Positions 1-8,727 of a stretch of DNA of 64,000 nucleotides are shown here, in pieces. Both the position numbers and the translations under genes were made by a program. This stretch comes from Bauldia sp963759235. GTDB taxonomy: Bacteria; Pseudomonadota; Alphaproteobacteria; Rhizobiales; Kaistiaceae. Below the pieces are notes generated by a model, which saw only the letters and a program-made list of their open reading frames with translations, was not told the origin of the DNA and did not search any database. The stretch covers positions 62,001-126,000 of the forward strand of contig CAVWYO010000001.1 of the NCBI GenBank assembly GCA_963759235.1. Reading direction: 5' to 3'. The number at the start of each line of letters is the position of its first letter. Position 1 is the stretch's first letter.

Positions 1-625
1 CATGGGCGGAATATTCGGCAACGACCCGCTCGATGGTCGCCTGTTCGGCGTAGGTTTTCGCATCGTCGGCAAGGGTCAGCCTGACCCGCGTTCCACGGGC
101 CGGCGCCTCCTCGACCGGCAGCGGTTCCACCTCGAACGTACCGGCGCCGTCCGACCACCACCGCCAGGCCTCTTCAGCACCGGCGAGCCGCGAAACCACC
201 TCGACAGAGGAGGCAACCATGAAGGCGGAATAGAAGCCGACGCCGAACTGACCGATCAGCGCCGAACCTTCTCCCCCGCCCGAGATGCCTTCCAGGAACG
301 CCCGGGTGCCGGAGCGAGCGATCGTGCCGAGATTGTCGACCAGTTCGGCCCGGTCCATGCCGATGCCGTTGTCCTCGACGGTAAGCGTGCCGCCGCTCTT
401 GTCGGCCGACAGCACGATCTTGAAATCAGGGTCGTCGCCGAGCAGGTCCGGCTGCTCCAGCGCCATCATGCGCAGCTTTTCGCAAGCGTCGGCGGCATTC
501 GAGATCAGTTCGCGCAGGAAGACATCCCGGTTCGAATAGACCGAATGCACCATCAGCGAGAGGAGCTTGGCCACCTCCGCTTCGAATCTGAGTGTTTCGC
601 CGCTTCCGGTCTTGCTCTCAGCCAT
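1..625 (-). CDS. htpG: Molecular chaperone HtpG (Hsp90), N-terminal part, cut by window edge
   Basis: Hsp90-family ATP-dependent cytosolic chaperone. About 208 N-terminal residues are visible and the rest lies beyond position 1. The N-terminal ATPase domain (GHKL fold) is recognisable from an LISNAADACEKLR segment holding the ATP-contacting Asn and Asp, then EDNGIGM, LGTIARSGT and IGQFGVGFYSAFMVA, in the family's usual order. The start is taken at ATG 625 (MAESKTGSGETLRF). An in-frame ATG at 634 would add three residues, and neither has a strong Shine-Dalgarno sequence. The gene points out of the window, so its downstream partners cannot be seen. Confidence 0.95.
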   Translation of the reverse strand, partial: MAESKTGSGETLRFEAEVAKLLSLMVHSVYSNRDVFLRELISNAADACEKLRMMALEQPDLLGDDPDFKIVLSADKSGGTLTVEDNGIGMDRAELVDNLGTIARSGTRAFLEGISGGGEGSALIGQFGVGFYSAFMVASSVEVVSRLAGAEEAWRWWSDGAGTFEVEPLPVEEAPARGTRVRLTLADDAKTYAEQATIERVVAEYSAH

Positions 626-1022
626 GGTGACCATGCCCCGCTTGCGAACCGCTTGGCGGTGATATCGCCGGTCGCCGGGTCTGATGCAAGACCGCCGGAA
701 AGGAAATGGCCGGCACTTGGGCCGGCCATCTCTCACCTCGGATACGCACAAAAAGTGGTTCGGTTCAGCGTCGGACCCCGGGGGGCTGGGGGGCTGAGAA
801 TTACCGAAGCCTCCGCCGAACCGAACCGTCTGAGGCAACACTCGGAGCATCGCGGGCCAAGATGGCCGGCCAACGGCCGAATATGGGCGAAATCATGAAA
901 TTTGCGGGCTGTTGAAATCGGCGCCGTTTTGCCGGGAAAATGGAAAAACCAAGGTGGTGCCGAAGGCTTGCCAGGATCGTCGAAGAGGGCGATCATGACG
1001 GCACGATGACGTAGGAGGGAAT
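626..1022. other. Intergenic region between divergent htpG and the DUF2794 gene
   Basis: About 400 bp with no credible gene on either strand; the short open frames here have no family-like features. It must hold the htpG promoter (minus strand) and the promoter for the gene at 1023 (plus strand). I could not place a convincing sigma-70 or heat-shock promoter by eye. It contains the strong hairpin at 706-729, and a second copy of its arm-like motif ATGGCCGGCC occurs near 861. A good Shine-Dalgarno AGGAGG lies at 1013-1018, serving the ATG at 1023. Confidence 0.6.
706..729. repeat. Perfect 9-bp inverted repeat upstream of htpG
   Basis: Arms ATGGCCGGC (706-714) and GCCGGCCAT (721-729) flank a 6-nt loop. 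On the minus strand it would lie about 80 nt upstream of the htpG start, possibly within its 5' leader. There is no T-run on either side, so a classical terminator is unlikely. Its function is unknown. Confidence 0.5.
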
Positions 1023-1416
1023 ATGAGCGAGGTGGAAGAAAAAGAGCCCTACGGCGGCGGGGCGAGCGTTTTCGCCCTGGCCGCCCGAAACTACGGTCCA
1101 AGTCTTAACGCAGGTCCGCCGATCAGCTTCGACCGACGCGAACTGAATCGAGATCCTCAGGGTGTACGGCCGCAAGGTCGCCGACGGCGAATGGCGCGAC
1201 TACGCCATCGATCAGCTCAAGGAAAAGGCGGTCTTTTCGGTCTTCCGACGCAGTTCGGAAGTGCCTCTCTATCAGATCGTCAAACAGCCCAAGCAAGCCC
1301 GTCGTCAGGGCGCCTACTCGCTGGTCGCGGCAACCGGCCAGATCCTCCGGCGCGGACATGACCTCGGCAACGTTCTAAGAGTCATCGACCGCCCGCTGAG
1401 GCTGGTAGTGGCCTGA
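1023..1416 (+). pseudogene. DUF2794 family protein, interrupted by a +1 frameshift
   Basis: The N-terminal part reads from ATG 1023 (good AGGAGG Shine-Dalgarno at 1013-1018) as MSEVEEKEPYGGG to ISFDRRELN. It then leaves frame. The next frame continues the family directly as ILRVYGRKV, GEWRDYAIDQL, FSVFRRSSEVPLYQI and GHDLGNVLRV, ending at 1416. One surplus base in the four-base stretch 1149-1152 explains the break; removing it restores a protein of about 130 residues, normal for this small alphaproteobacterial family of unknown function. The conserved sequence after the break argues for a very recent mutation or a sequencing error rather than old decay. The family assignment rests on recalled homologues. 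Confidence 0.75.
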
Positions 1417-1435
1417 CCGCGAGGTGAGTGTTCGA

Positions 1436-1966
1436 TCAGCGCGTCGGCGGACCGCCGGCGCCGGTGCCGAGAGCGCGTTGCATCAGCATGCTGTCGAGCC
1501 AGCGGCCGAACTTGTGGCCGACCGTCGGCAACCTTGCGACGATGACAAATCCCTCCGCCTGGTGAAGCCCGATCGAAGCGGGGTGACTGGAATCGCCGAT
1601 GACGGCGATCATCTGCCGAAAGTCGAGCGTCTCGCACTCGTCAATCAGACGCCTGAGAAGGCTCCGGCCGATACCTTGCCGCCAGCCGGACCGGGCGATG
1701 TAGACCGAATCTTCCACGGTGTGCCGGTAGCCCGGCCGCGGGCGGTATGGGCCTGCATAGCCATAGCCGAGCACCGCTCCATCCACCTCCGCCACGAAAT
1801 AGGGATACCCGGCCTCGACAAGCGTCGTCATTCGCCGCCCCATCTCGGTTTCCCCCGGTGGCTCAAGCTCGAAGGTCGCCGTGCCGTTGAGGACGGCATC
1901 GGCATAGATGGCGGTGATAGTTGGAAGGTCGCCGGACGCGGCAGCCCGGATGATTGGCTCGGTCAT
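1436..1966 (-). CDS. GNAT N-acetyltransferase, phosphinothricin acetyltransferase-like
   Basis: GNAT-fold enzyme of about 176 residues that would transfer acetyl from acetyl-CoA to an amine. It resembles the phosphinothricin/methionine-sulfoximine acetyltransferase group: IIRAAASGDLPTITAIYADAV at the N-terminus, YFVAEVDGAVLGYGYAG, the acetyl-CoA loop RQGIGRSLLRRLI and a late GFVIVARLPTVGHKFGRW. The start is chosen at ATG 1966 (MTEPIIRAA); a TTG four codons upstream is possible but less likely. It lies downstream of the Bax inhibitor-1 gene on the same strand but is separated from it by a terminator hairpin, so it probably has its own weak promoter. The actual substrate is unknown. Confidence 0.85.
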   Translation of the reverse strand: MTEPIIRAAASGDLPTITAIYADAVLNGTATFELEPPGETEMGRRMTTLVEAGYPYFVAEVDGAVLGYGYAGPYRPRPGYRHTVEDSVYIARSGWRQGIGRSLLRRLIDECETLDFRQMIAVIGDSSHPASIGLHQAEGFVIVARLPTVGHKFGRWLDSMLMQRALGTGAGGPPTR

Positions 1967-1982
1967 AGAAGGTCGCAACGAA

Positions 1983-2008
1983 AAGGGCGCGGCCTCGGCC
2001 GCGCCCTT
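1983..2008 (-). terminator. Rho-independent terminator after the Bax inhibitor-1 gene
   Basis: An 11-bp GC-rich stem (arms 1983-1993 and 1998-2008) with a 4-nt loop. Read on the minus strand it ends in TTTTCGTT. It lies 21 bp past the stop of the gene ending at 2030 and before the acetyltransferase start at 1966. Confidence 0.8.
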
Positions 2009-2029
2009 GATCGCGCTCTGCGCCGCCGC

Positions 2030-2806
2030 CTAGTTGCGGTTGCCGAACAGGCGGAGCATCATCAGGAACAGGTTGATGAAGTCGAGATAGAGGCTGAGCG
2101 CCCCCATGATCGCCTTTCGGCCGGCGACGGTGCCGTCGTCGCCGACATAGTACATTTCCTTGATCTTCTGCGTGTCGTAGGCAGTGAGCCCGGTGAAGAT
2201 CAAGACGCCGATGATCGAGATCGCGAACTCCAGCGCCGAGGACGCCAGGAAGATGTTGACGACCATGGCGATGATGATGCCGATCAGCCCCATGAACAGG
2301 AAGGAACCCATCCCGGTCAGGTCGCGCTTGGTCGTGTAACCCCACAGGCTCATCGCGCCAAAGGTGGCGGCGGTGATGAAGAACACCTGGGTGATGCTTT
2401 GCGCGGTATAGACGAGGAAGATCGAGGACAGCGAAACGCCGAGCAGGACGGCGAAGACCCAGAACGTCAACTGGCCGGCGCTGACGCTCATCTTGCTGAT
2501 GCGAAAGCTCAGGAAAAATACCATGGCGAGCGGCGCCAGGATGATCACCCACTGGAGCGGTGAAGCAAAGATCGCAGCGCCGAACGAGGTCAGGTACAGA
2601 CCGCCCTTTACGGCATAGGCCGTCGGCGTGCTGGACACGGCCAACGAATATGTGCCGAGTGCAGCGACACCGGTGAGGACCAGGCCCATCACCATGTAGT
2701 TGTAGACGCGGAGCATATGGGCCCGCAGGCCCTCGTCGACCGCGGCTGCCGTGCGGCCGACCGCAGTCGTATCGTAGCGAGCCGGCCCGTTGTCGTAATT
2801 GGCCAT
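2030..2806 (-). CDS. Bax inhibitor-1/YccA family membrane protein
   Basis: Integral inner-membrane protein of 258 residues of the TMBIM (BI-1) family, whose members form pH-sensitive Ca2+-leak-type channels; the physiological role in alphaproteobacteria is not settled. After a short cytosolic N-terminus (MANYDNGPARYDTT) come about seven hydrophobic segments. Family hallmarks seen are the F-x3-Y-type region FTGLTAYDTQKIKEMYYVGD and the C-terminal GALSLYLDFINLFLMMLRLFG. The start at ATG 2806 is backed by a GAGGAA Shine-Dalgarno. It is transcribed alone, with a promoter at 2866-2894 and a terminator at 1983-2008. Confidence 0.92.
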   Translation of the reverse strand: MANYDNGPARYDTTAVGRTAAAVDEGLRAHMLRVYNYMVMGLVLTGVAALGTYSLAVSSTPTAYAVKGGLYLTSFGAAIFASPLQWVIILAPLAMVFFLSFRISKMSVSAGQLTFWVFAVLLGVSLSSIFLVYTAQSITQVFFITAATFGAMSLWGYTTKRDLTGMGSFLFMGLIGIIIAMVVNIFLASSALEFAISIIGVLIFTGLTAYDTQKIKEMYYVGDDGTVAGRKAIMGALSLYLDFINLFLMMLRLFGNRN

Positions 2807-2865
2807 CGAAACAGTTCCTCTCTTAGTCTCGTCGGGACTTGCCCGAACCTCGAAGACTTGGCGAC

Positions 2866-2894
2866 AATATGGGACTTTCACGGATTGCAAACAA
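2866..2894 (-). promoter_or_regulatory. Sigma-70-like promoter for the Bax inhibitor-1 gene
   Basis: On the minus strand TTGTTT (2894-2889) is followed after 17 nt by CATATT (2871-2866), about 60 nt upstream of ATG 2806. Recognised by eye from consensus only. Confidence 0.45.
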
Positions 2895-2938
2895 GTGCCG
2901 CGTCAAGGCCGGCTCTGCAAGCCCATAAACGAGATTCC

Positions 2939-5536
2939 TTACAGATTTCGCAAGATCGGCGCGGCTTTCTGTCCGAGAACCCGCCATGTGCCGGCGAGGC
3001 CGAAGACCAGCGTCACCACCAGTGCAAATCCGGCCGCGCCAAGCGCCGGGCCGGGAAGGAACGCGAACGGTATATCCATGATATTGGCAAGTACGAACCA
3101 GGCGGCGATCGATCCCGCCACCAGGCCGAATAGCGCGGTTGCGGCGCCAAGCAACAGAAACTCCAGAGCGTAGGCGCCGATCAGCTTTCCCCGCGTCGCG
3201 CCCAACGTCTTGAGGATGACGGCGTCATGGATGCGCCGGTGGCGGCCGGCGGCGAAGGCCCCGCCGAGAACCAGCATCGAGGCGGCAAGCGTGATCGCGG
3301 AAGCCCCGCGTACCGCCCAGCTGATCTGGTCGACGATGCCATTGGCGGTCTCGATCGCCTCCTTGACCCGGATGACGGTGATCGCCGGGAACGCCGCCAC
3401 CACCGCCTTCAGGAAGGCGAGCTCCTTTTCGGTCGTCCCGCCGTCGGGATAGGAGAGCGTCGCCAGGCTGGTGAACGGAGCGCCGCGAAAGGTGTTGGGC
3501 GAGAAGACCATCAGCGAGTTCATCGACAGCGACTGCCAGTCGATGGTCCGCAAGCTGGCGACCTTGGCCGTGACCTGCCGGCCGAGCACGTTGACGGTCA
3601 GGGTGTCGCCGAGCTGCAAGTGGAGCAGCTTGCCGATATCGGCGCCGAAGGAAACGAGCGGCGGACCGTCGTAGTCGGCCGGCCACCAAGAACCGGCGGT
3701 AAGTCCGTCCTTGTCGGGCTTGGTCGCGGCATAGGTGATACCGCGGTCGCCTTCGAGCACCCAGCGGACTTCGGGATCGATCTTTGCTTCGGCGGCAGGA
3801 ACCCCGTTCAGCGCGGTGATCCGCCCGCGCAGCATGGGCTGCATGTCGAGGACGGCGCCAGGCGCGTGCTCCGCGACGAACGCCTTCAGCCCGTCGGCCT
3901 CCGCCCCCTGGATGTCCAGGAAGAAGAAGCTCGGCGCCGTCTTCGGAATGGCGTCGAACAGCTCACGCCGGAAATTGCCGTCGATCAGCACCAGCGACAC
4001 GAGAAGCGTCAGGCCAAGGCCGAGCGAAAGCACAACTGCCGGCGTCAACGCGCCGGGCCGATGGATGTTGCCGACCGCCAGCCGGACCACGGTCGAGCGG
4101 GCCCGCGGCGCGCGGCGCGCGAATGCCATCAGCCCCCAGGCGACGAGGCGGAGCAATAGGAAGGCTCCGGCCGCGCCGAACACGAAGACGGCGGCAATGC
4201 GCCGGTCGAAGGCGAGGCCGATGGCGAGCCCGGCGAGCACCAGAAGCGCGACGCCCAAGGCGACCAGATAGATGGCCGGCGGACGCGTCTGCGTCGGGGC
4301 AACCTGATCGCGAAACAGCGCGGTCGGGCTGACCCCCCGCGACCGGCCGAGCGGATAGAGGGCAAAAGTAAGGGCTGTGAGCAACCCATAGGCGGCCGCC
4401 ATTCCGAGTTCCGGAGGATAGAAGCCGGCGATCGCGATCGGCACCAGGCGCGCGAATAGCGACCCGGCAACGAACGGGATGATCGCCCCGACGACAAGCC
4501 CAATGACGATGCCGAGACCGGCGATCAACATGATTTCAACCAGATAGACGGCAACCGGAAGTCCAGCCGGCGCGCCGAGGCACTTCAGCGTGGCGATCAC
4601 GTCGCGTTTGCCGTCGAGATAGCTCGACACCGCGTTGCCGACCCCGACCCCGCCGACGACAAGCGCCGTCAGTCCGATCAGCGTGAGGAATTCAGCGAAG
4701 CGCTCGATGTTGTGGCTAAGGGACGGCGCGGCGTCCGCGCGAGTGCGCACGCGCCAGGCTGAATCAGGAAAATCCTTGGTCACCCGATCGGCGATCGCGG
4801 CCACCGCAGCATCGTCCGGCTTGCCCGGCAGCAGGATGCGATAGTTCCAGTTGGTAAGACTGCCCGGCTGGACCAGGCCGGTCGCATCAAGCACATCGCG
4901 GCTGACCATCAGGCGGGGGCCGATCGAAAAGCCGTCCGAGAGGCGGTCGGGCTCGCTGGCGATCACGCCGCGGAGCACGATCTCGGTGTTGCCGAGCTTG
5001 AGCGTATCGCCGACCTCGACCCCGGCACGGGTGAGGAATTCCGCCTCGGCAAGTGCGCCGAAGTCGCCGTCCGTCTTGCCGAGCAGGGTCTTGGCATCGC
5101 CGCCGCCCTCGACCGATACCGCCCCGACCAGCGGATACGCATCGTCCACCGCCTTGAGCTCGACCAGCGCCTGCCCGTCGCCATCGGCTCGCCGGGCAAT
5201 GGCCCTCAGCGTCGCCACCTCCGAAAGCGTGCCGAGCCGATCGAGATAGGCGCGCTCCGCCGGATTGGCCTGACGTTGGAGCAGCCGCACCGCGATATCG
5301 CCACCAAGGATGCTCCGCCCTTCGCGGGCGATGCCCTCGGTCATGCCGCGCGCTACCGAAGCGACTCCGGCGATGGTGGCGACGCCGAGCACGATGCAGG
5401 CGAGGAAGATACCGAAGCCGCGCAAGCCCCCGCGCAGTTCCCGCAAGGCAAACCGCGCGGCGATGCGCATAACCGGTCCGGCCCCGGCGGGGCGCACACC
5501 TGCTCGAAACGCGGCACCGGGTGTCACCAAGTCCAT
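2939..5536 (-). CDS. ybbP: FtsX-like ABC transporter permease, YbbP family
   Basis: Large inner-membrane permease of up to 865 residues, the partner of a LolD/YbbA-type ATPase. The architecture is an N-terminal transmembrane helix (ALRELRGGLRGFGIFLACIVLGVATIAGVASVA), a MacB-like periplasmic domain (about 60-270), a first FtsX helical block (about 280-480), a second periplasmic domain and a second FtsX block ending near KAAPILRNL. The start may be ATG 5536 (used here) or ATG 5470, which begins MRIAARFALREL and matches relatives better. The ATPase partner (8728-9447) and divergent tesA (9499) are in the neighbourhood as in other proteobacteria. However, three sugar-transport genes lie between this gene and its ATPase. 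Function is inferred as export or extraction of lipid or lipoprotein-like substrates. Confidence 0.9.
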   Translation of the reverse strand: MDLVTPGAAFRAGVRPAGAGPVMRIAARFALRELRGGLRGFGIFLACIVLGVATIAGVASVARGMTEGIAREGRSILGGDIAVRLLQRQANPAERAYLDRLGTLSEVATLRAIARRADGDGQALVELKAVDDAYPLVGAVSVEGGGDAKTLLGKTDGDFGALAEAEFLTRAGVEVGDTLKLGNTEIVLRGVIASEPDRLSDGFSIGPRLMVSRDVLDATGLVQPGSLTNWNYRILLPGKPDDAAVAAIADRVTKDFPDSAWRVRTRADAAPSLSHNIERFAEFLTLIGLTALVVGGVGVGNAVSSYLDGKRDVIATLKCLGAPAGLPVAVYLVEIMLIAGLGIVIGLVVGAIIPFVAGSLFARLVPIAIAGFYPPELGMAAAYGLLTALTFALYPLGRSRGVSPTALFRDQVAPTQTRPPAIYLVALGVALLVLAGLAIGLAFDRRIAAVFVFGAAGAFLLLRLVAWGLMAFARRAPRARSTVVRLAVGNIHRPGALTPAVVLSLGLGLTLLVSLVLIDGNFRRELFDAIPKTAPSFFFLDIQGAEADGLKAFVAEHAPGAVLDMQPMLRGRITALNGVPAAEAKIDPEVRWVLEGDRGITYAATKPDKDGLTAGSWWPADYDGPPLVSFGADIGKLLHLQLGDTLTVNVLGRQVTAKVASLRTIDWQSLSMNSLMVFSPNTFRGAPFTSLATLSYPDGGTTEKELAFLKAVVAAFPAITVIRVKEAIETANGIVDQISWAVRGASAITLAASMLVLGGAFAAGRHRRIHDAVILKTLGATRGKLIGAYALEFLLLGAATALFGLVAGSIAAWFVLANIMDIPFAFLPGPALGAAGFALVVTLVFGLAGTWRVLGQKAAPILRNL

Positions 5537-5555
5537 TTTCGCGGGCAGATCCCTG

Positions 5556-6386
5556 TCAGCCGCTCTCCGATGCTGTCGGCATGACCGGTTCGCCGTCGGG
5601 CGCGCGGCGGAGCTCGTGCTCGAGGGAACTCAATCCGGTGCCGCCAGCCATGTGGAACATGAGGTTCTCCAGCGTGAGGTCGGCCCGCGGGGTGTCAAGC
5701 TCAACCTTACCCCGTGTCAGCACCATGAAATGGTCGCCGACCATATAGGCGTGGTGCGGATTGTGGGTGATGAAGATGACGCCGATGCCCTGGTCACGCG
5801 CCGCCGCGGCGATATATCTGAGGACGATGCCGGACTGCGCCACGCCGAGCGCCGCCGTCGGCTCGTCCAGGATCAACACCCGGGCGCCGAAGTGAATGGC
5901 GCGGGCGATGGCGACGACCTGGCGCTGACCGCCGGAAAGCGTCCCGACCGGTTGCTCAAGGTCGGCAAGGTCGATGCCCATTCTGTGCAGGTCCTCATCC
6001 GTCTGCGCCCACATGGTGCCGACGTCGAGGCGACGAAACAGTCCGGTTCCGACTGTCGTCTCCGAGCCGAGGAAGAAATTTCGCCACACGGGAAGGAGCG
6101 GCACCAGTGCCAAGGTCTGATAGACGGCTGCGATGCCGCGGTCGAGCGCCTCGCGCGGCGAGCCGAAGTGCGCCGGCTCGCCATCGACCATGTATGTCCC
6201 CTCGTCGTGCCGGATCAGCCCGGCGATAATGCTGATCAGGGTCGATTTGCCGGCACCGTTGTCCCCGAGGATGCATGTCACCTCGCCCTGCCGCACGGCA
6301 AGGCTCACGTCTCGCAACGCGTTGATGGTGCCGAAGCTCTTGCCGACGTGATCGAGCTCGATGATTGGCGTCGACTGATTTGTCAT
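5556..6386 (-). CDS. Sugar ABC transporter ATP-binding protein, FrcA/RbsA type, single nucleotide-binding domain
   Basis: Cytosolic ATPase of 276 residues energising the permease encoded just upstream. Walker A GDNGAGKST (about residue 40), Q-loop in AAVYQTLALVP, signature LSGGQRQVV and Walker B VLILDEPTAALG, followed by the switch His in ITHN, are all intact. Unlike E. coli RbsA it has only one nucleotide-binding domain, as in rhizobial FrcA. The start at ATG 6386 is one base after the permease stop, indicating translational coupling. It is the last gene of the binding protein-permease-ATPase cassette and ends 19 bp before ybbP. The substrate is probably a pentose, hexose or polyol; specificity cannot be read from sequence. 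Confidence 0.92.
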   Translation of the reverse strand: MTNQSTPIIELDHVGKSFGTINALRDVSLAVRQGEVTCILGDNGAGKSTLISIIAGLIRHDEGTYMVDGEPAHFGSPREALDRGIAAVYQTLALVPLLPVWRNFFLGSETTVGTGLFRRLDVGTMWAQTDEDLHRMGIDLADLEQPVGTLSGGQRQVVAIARAIHFGARVLILDEPTAALGVAQSGIVLRYIAAAARDQGIGVIFITHNPHHAYMVGDHFMVLTRGKVELDTPRADLTLENLMFHMAGGTGLSSLEHELRRAPDGEPVMPTASESG

Positions 6387-6387
6387 G

Positions 6388-7440
6388 TCACTTGGCCCTG
6401 CTTGCGCGTCCACGAATCCATGTATTGACGACGGTCGCCAGAAGCAGCATGGCGCCAACGAAGAACTGGAACCAGTCGGGGTCCCAGTCGGCGTAGATGA
6501 CACCTTCGGTCGTCATGCCGAAGATGAACGCTCCGAGCGCCGACCCGACGGCCGAGCCATAGCCGCCCGTCAGGAGGCAGCCACCCACCACCGAGGCCGC
6601 GATGTAGAGCAGCTCGTTGCCGATGCCCGCCCCGGATTGCACGGTGTCGTAGGCGAACAGCAGGTGCATGGCCAGAAACCAGCAGCCAAAACCCACCAGC
6701 ATGAACAGGCCGATCTTCACCTTGGTCACCGGCACGCCGACGGCCCGGGCGCTGTCCCCCTGCCCGCCGACGGCGAAGATCCAGTTGCCCACCTTGGTGC
6801 GCAACAGAACCCAGGTGCCGATCGCCACGAAAATGAACCAGTAGACAATGGCGACGCTCACCTGCGCGCCGCCGATCACGAAGTTGGAGGCAAAGATCGT
6901 CTGGCCGAGGTCGAAACCCGGCATGTCTGCAATGTCCCCGGTCGCCACATTGCCGGTGATCAGCTTGGTGATGGCGATGTTGAGACCCTGCAGCATCAGA
7001 AACGTGCCCAGCGTCACAAGGAAGCTGTGCAGCTTGGTGCGCACCAGAAGAAAGCCGTTGAGGGCGCCGATGCCGAGCGAGAACGCCAGCGCAAAGACCA
7101 CCCCAACCCAGATGTTGCCCGCAACCTCGGTAGCAAAGATCGAGGCGGCCAGCGATGAGGTGGTCACCGCAACGCCCGCCGAAAGGTCGAACTCGCCGCC
7201 GATCATCAACATCGCGACGGCCACCGCCGGAATGCCGATGGTCGCCCCCTGGTAGAGCACGGTGGTGAAGGCCGCCACCTGCCGGAAGGGCGGCGCCATC
7301 ACGTAAAAGAAAATGAACACCAGAACCGCCCCGCCCAGCGCTCCCGCCTCGGGACGCTTGAGGATCCGTTTCCACAGCGCCTGATGCACCAATTGCGACC
7401 GCGCCGGCCGTGTCTCGACTGGTTCCGTAGTCGTGGACAC
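6388..7440 (-). CDS. Sugar ABC transporter permease, FrcC/RbsC family
   Basis: Inner-membrane permease of 350 residues (BPD_transp_2, ribose/fructose type) with roughly eight to ten hydrophobic segments. Family motifs are IGIPAVAVAMLMIGGEFDLS near residues 70-90, NGFLLVRTKLHSFLVTLGT and the late GGCLLTGGYGSAVGSALGA. It starts at GTG 7440 after a strong purine-rich Shine-Dalgarno (GGGGAGAAGG). It lies 177 bp downstream of its binding-protein gene, with a hairpin in the gap, and one base upstream of the ATPase start. Predicted to form the membrane channel of an importer for a monosaccharide or polyol. Confidence 0.93.
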   Translation of the reverse strand: MSTTTEPVETRPARSQLVHQALWKRILKRPEAGALGGAVLVFIFFYVMAPPFRQVAAFTTVLYQGATIGIPAVAVAMLMIGGEFDLSAGVAVTTSSLAASIFATEVAGNIWVGVVFALAFSLGIGALNGFLLVRTKLHSFLVTLGTFLMLQGLNIAITKLITGNVATGDIADMPGFDLGQTIFASNFVIGGAQVSVAIVYWFIFVAIGTWVLLRTKVGNWIFAVGGQGDSARAVGVPVTKVKIGLFMLVGFGCWFLAMHLLFAYDTVQSGAGIGNELLYIAASVVGGCLLTGGYGSAVGSALGAFIFGMTTEGVIYADWDPDWFQFFVGAMLLLATVVNTWIRGRASRAK

Positions 7441-7562
7441 CGGGTCCTTCTCCCCTTTACGAAGATCTAATCCGCATCGAGTGTTGTGGAAGCGGGGCTT
7501 CTCCTCATCGGCTGATCGCGAAACCGGGGAGAGTGGTCCTCCCCCCGGTCGCGCGCCAACCG

Positions 7563-7592
7563 GCCGGCACAGGCCTCTGGCCTATGGCCGGC
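7563..7592 (-). repeat. Intercistronic hairpin between binding-protein and permease genes
   Basis: An outer stem of GCCGGC arms (7563-7568 and 7587-7592) and an inner stem AGGCC/GGCCT around a TCT loop form a nested hairpin. No T-run follows on the minus strand. This position in ABC operons often holds RNA-stabilising or attenuating hairpins that raise binding-protein yield over permease; here that is inference. Confidence 0.45.
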
Positions 7593-7617
7593 TTCACCCG
7601 TCAATAGCCGGCGGCCC

Positions 7618-8577
7618 TCAGCGGGTGCCGGCCTTGGCGTACTTGGCCACGGCGTCGGCATTGTCCTTGGTCACGAAGAACGGGCCGGTGGCCACAGGAC
7701 CGCCGCCGCCAACGGTATCGCCGTTGATGAGGTAGAGCCACAGCATATCGACCGCTTCGTAGCCCTCGACGTAGGGCTGCTGGTCAACCGCCCACTGCAG
7801 CTTGCCGTCCTGGATCAGGGTGATGGCCCGCGGGGACATGTCGAAAGTGCCGACCTTGGCCTTGCTGCCCGCCGCCTGGATCGCATCGAGAACAGTCGGG
7901 GCAAACGGCGCGCCAAGGGTCACGACATAATCAATGCTCGGGTCCTCCTGCAGCTTGGCCTGCATGCGCGACTTGACCGTCGGCATGTCGTAACCGGTGA
8001 CATAGAGCACCTGCGACTTGCCCTTGAAAGTCTTGGCAATGCCGTCGCAGCGCGCCTCGAGCTGCACCGCGCCCTGCTGCTGGTCGAGGCAAACCATGTT
8101 CGTGGCCCCTTCCTTGTTCAGCTCGTCACCGACCGCCTGACCGGCGACGCTTTCATCCTGGCCGGCATAGCCGAGCAGACCCAGATCTTTCCATTGGCCG
8201 CCACCGGCATTGAAGCCGACGATCGGAACGCCGGCCGCCTGGGCTGCCTTGACGTCCTTGGCTTCCGCATCGGGGAAGGCCAGCGTCAGCGCAATACCGT
8301 CGACGTGCTGCTGCACGACGTTCGAGATGAGCTGCGCCTCCTTGTTGGCATCAGGGCTGGCCAGATAGATCAGCTTGACATTGTCCTTCGCCGCCGCGGC
8401 GTTGGCACCCTTGCGGATGATGTCCCAGAATGTGTCGCCGGGCTGCGCGTGAGTGATCATCGCAAACGTGAACTGCTGGTCGGCCGCCTTGCTGGCGGTC
8501 GCGCCCAACATGGTGGCGCAAGCGAGCGCGATGCCGGCCGCTATGACGGGGCCGGTTCTCTTCCTATTGTTGGTCAT
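7618..8577 (-). CDS. Periplasmic sugar-binding protein, Peripla_BP_4 (RbsB/FrcB-like)
   Basis: Exported binding protein of 319 residues. A signal peptide is visible (positively charged MTNNRKRTG, hydrophobic core, cleavage near ASKAA). The mature part opens with FTFAMITHAQPGDTFWDII, typical of cluster-B sugar-binding proteins, and continues with SNVVQQHVDGIALTLAF and VPIVGFNAG ligand-cleft segments. ATG 8577 has an excellent AGGAGGAAG Shine-Dalgarno. It is first in a three-gene cassette with the permease and ATPase downstream, and a sigma-70-like promoter sits at 8645-8674. The ligand is unknown; close family members serve monosaccharides and polyols such as inositol. Confidence 0.92.
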   Translation of the reverse strand: MTNNRKRTGPVIAAGIALACATMLGATASKAADQQFTFAMITHAQPGDTFWDIIRKGANAAAAKDNVKLIYLASPDANKEAQLISNVVQQHVDGIALTLAFPDAEAKDVKAAQAAGVPIVGFNAGGGQWKDLGLLGYAGQDESVAGQAVGDELNKEGATNMVCLDQQQGAVQLEARCDGIAKTFKGKSQVLYVTGYDMPTVKSRMQAKLQEDPSIDYVVTLGAPFAPTVLDAIQAAGSKAKVGTFDMSPRAITLIQDGKLQWAVDQQPYVEGYEAVDMLWLYLINGDTVGGGGPVATGPFFVTKDNADAVAKYAKAGTR

Positions 8578-8644
8578 TGCCTTCTTCCTCCTGCTGCGAC
8601 GCCGACCGTGCCGCTCACCAGCCGGCGAACGCGTTACAACAGTA

Positions 8645-8674
8645 GATATAGCGCCTGCGGAGAGCTTGAGCCAA
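8645..8674 (-). promoter_or_regulatory. Sigma-70-like promoter for the sugar ABC cassette
   Basis: On the minus strand TTGGCT (8674-8669) is followed after 18 nt by TATATC (8650-8645), about 70 nt upstream of ATG 8577 and entirely outside ybbA. It suggests that the cassette is an autonomous transcription unit. Confidence 0.45.
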
Positions 8675-8727
8675 CACCCGGCGGCGGGGCGGGGAGCGGC
8701 TGTCGCCGCGCCGGGGCCGGCGGGTGC

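Noticed and set aside
2..898. 298-codon plus-strand frame at the left edge
   Set aside because: Antisense of htpG extended into the intergenic region; the minus-strand reading has unmistakable Hsp90 motifs.
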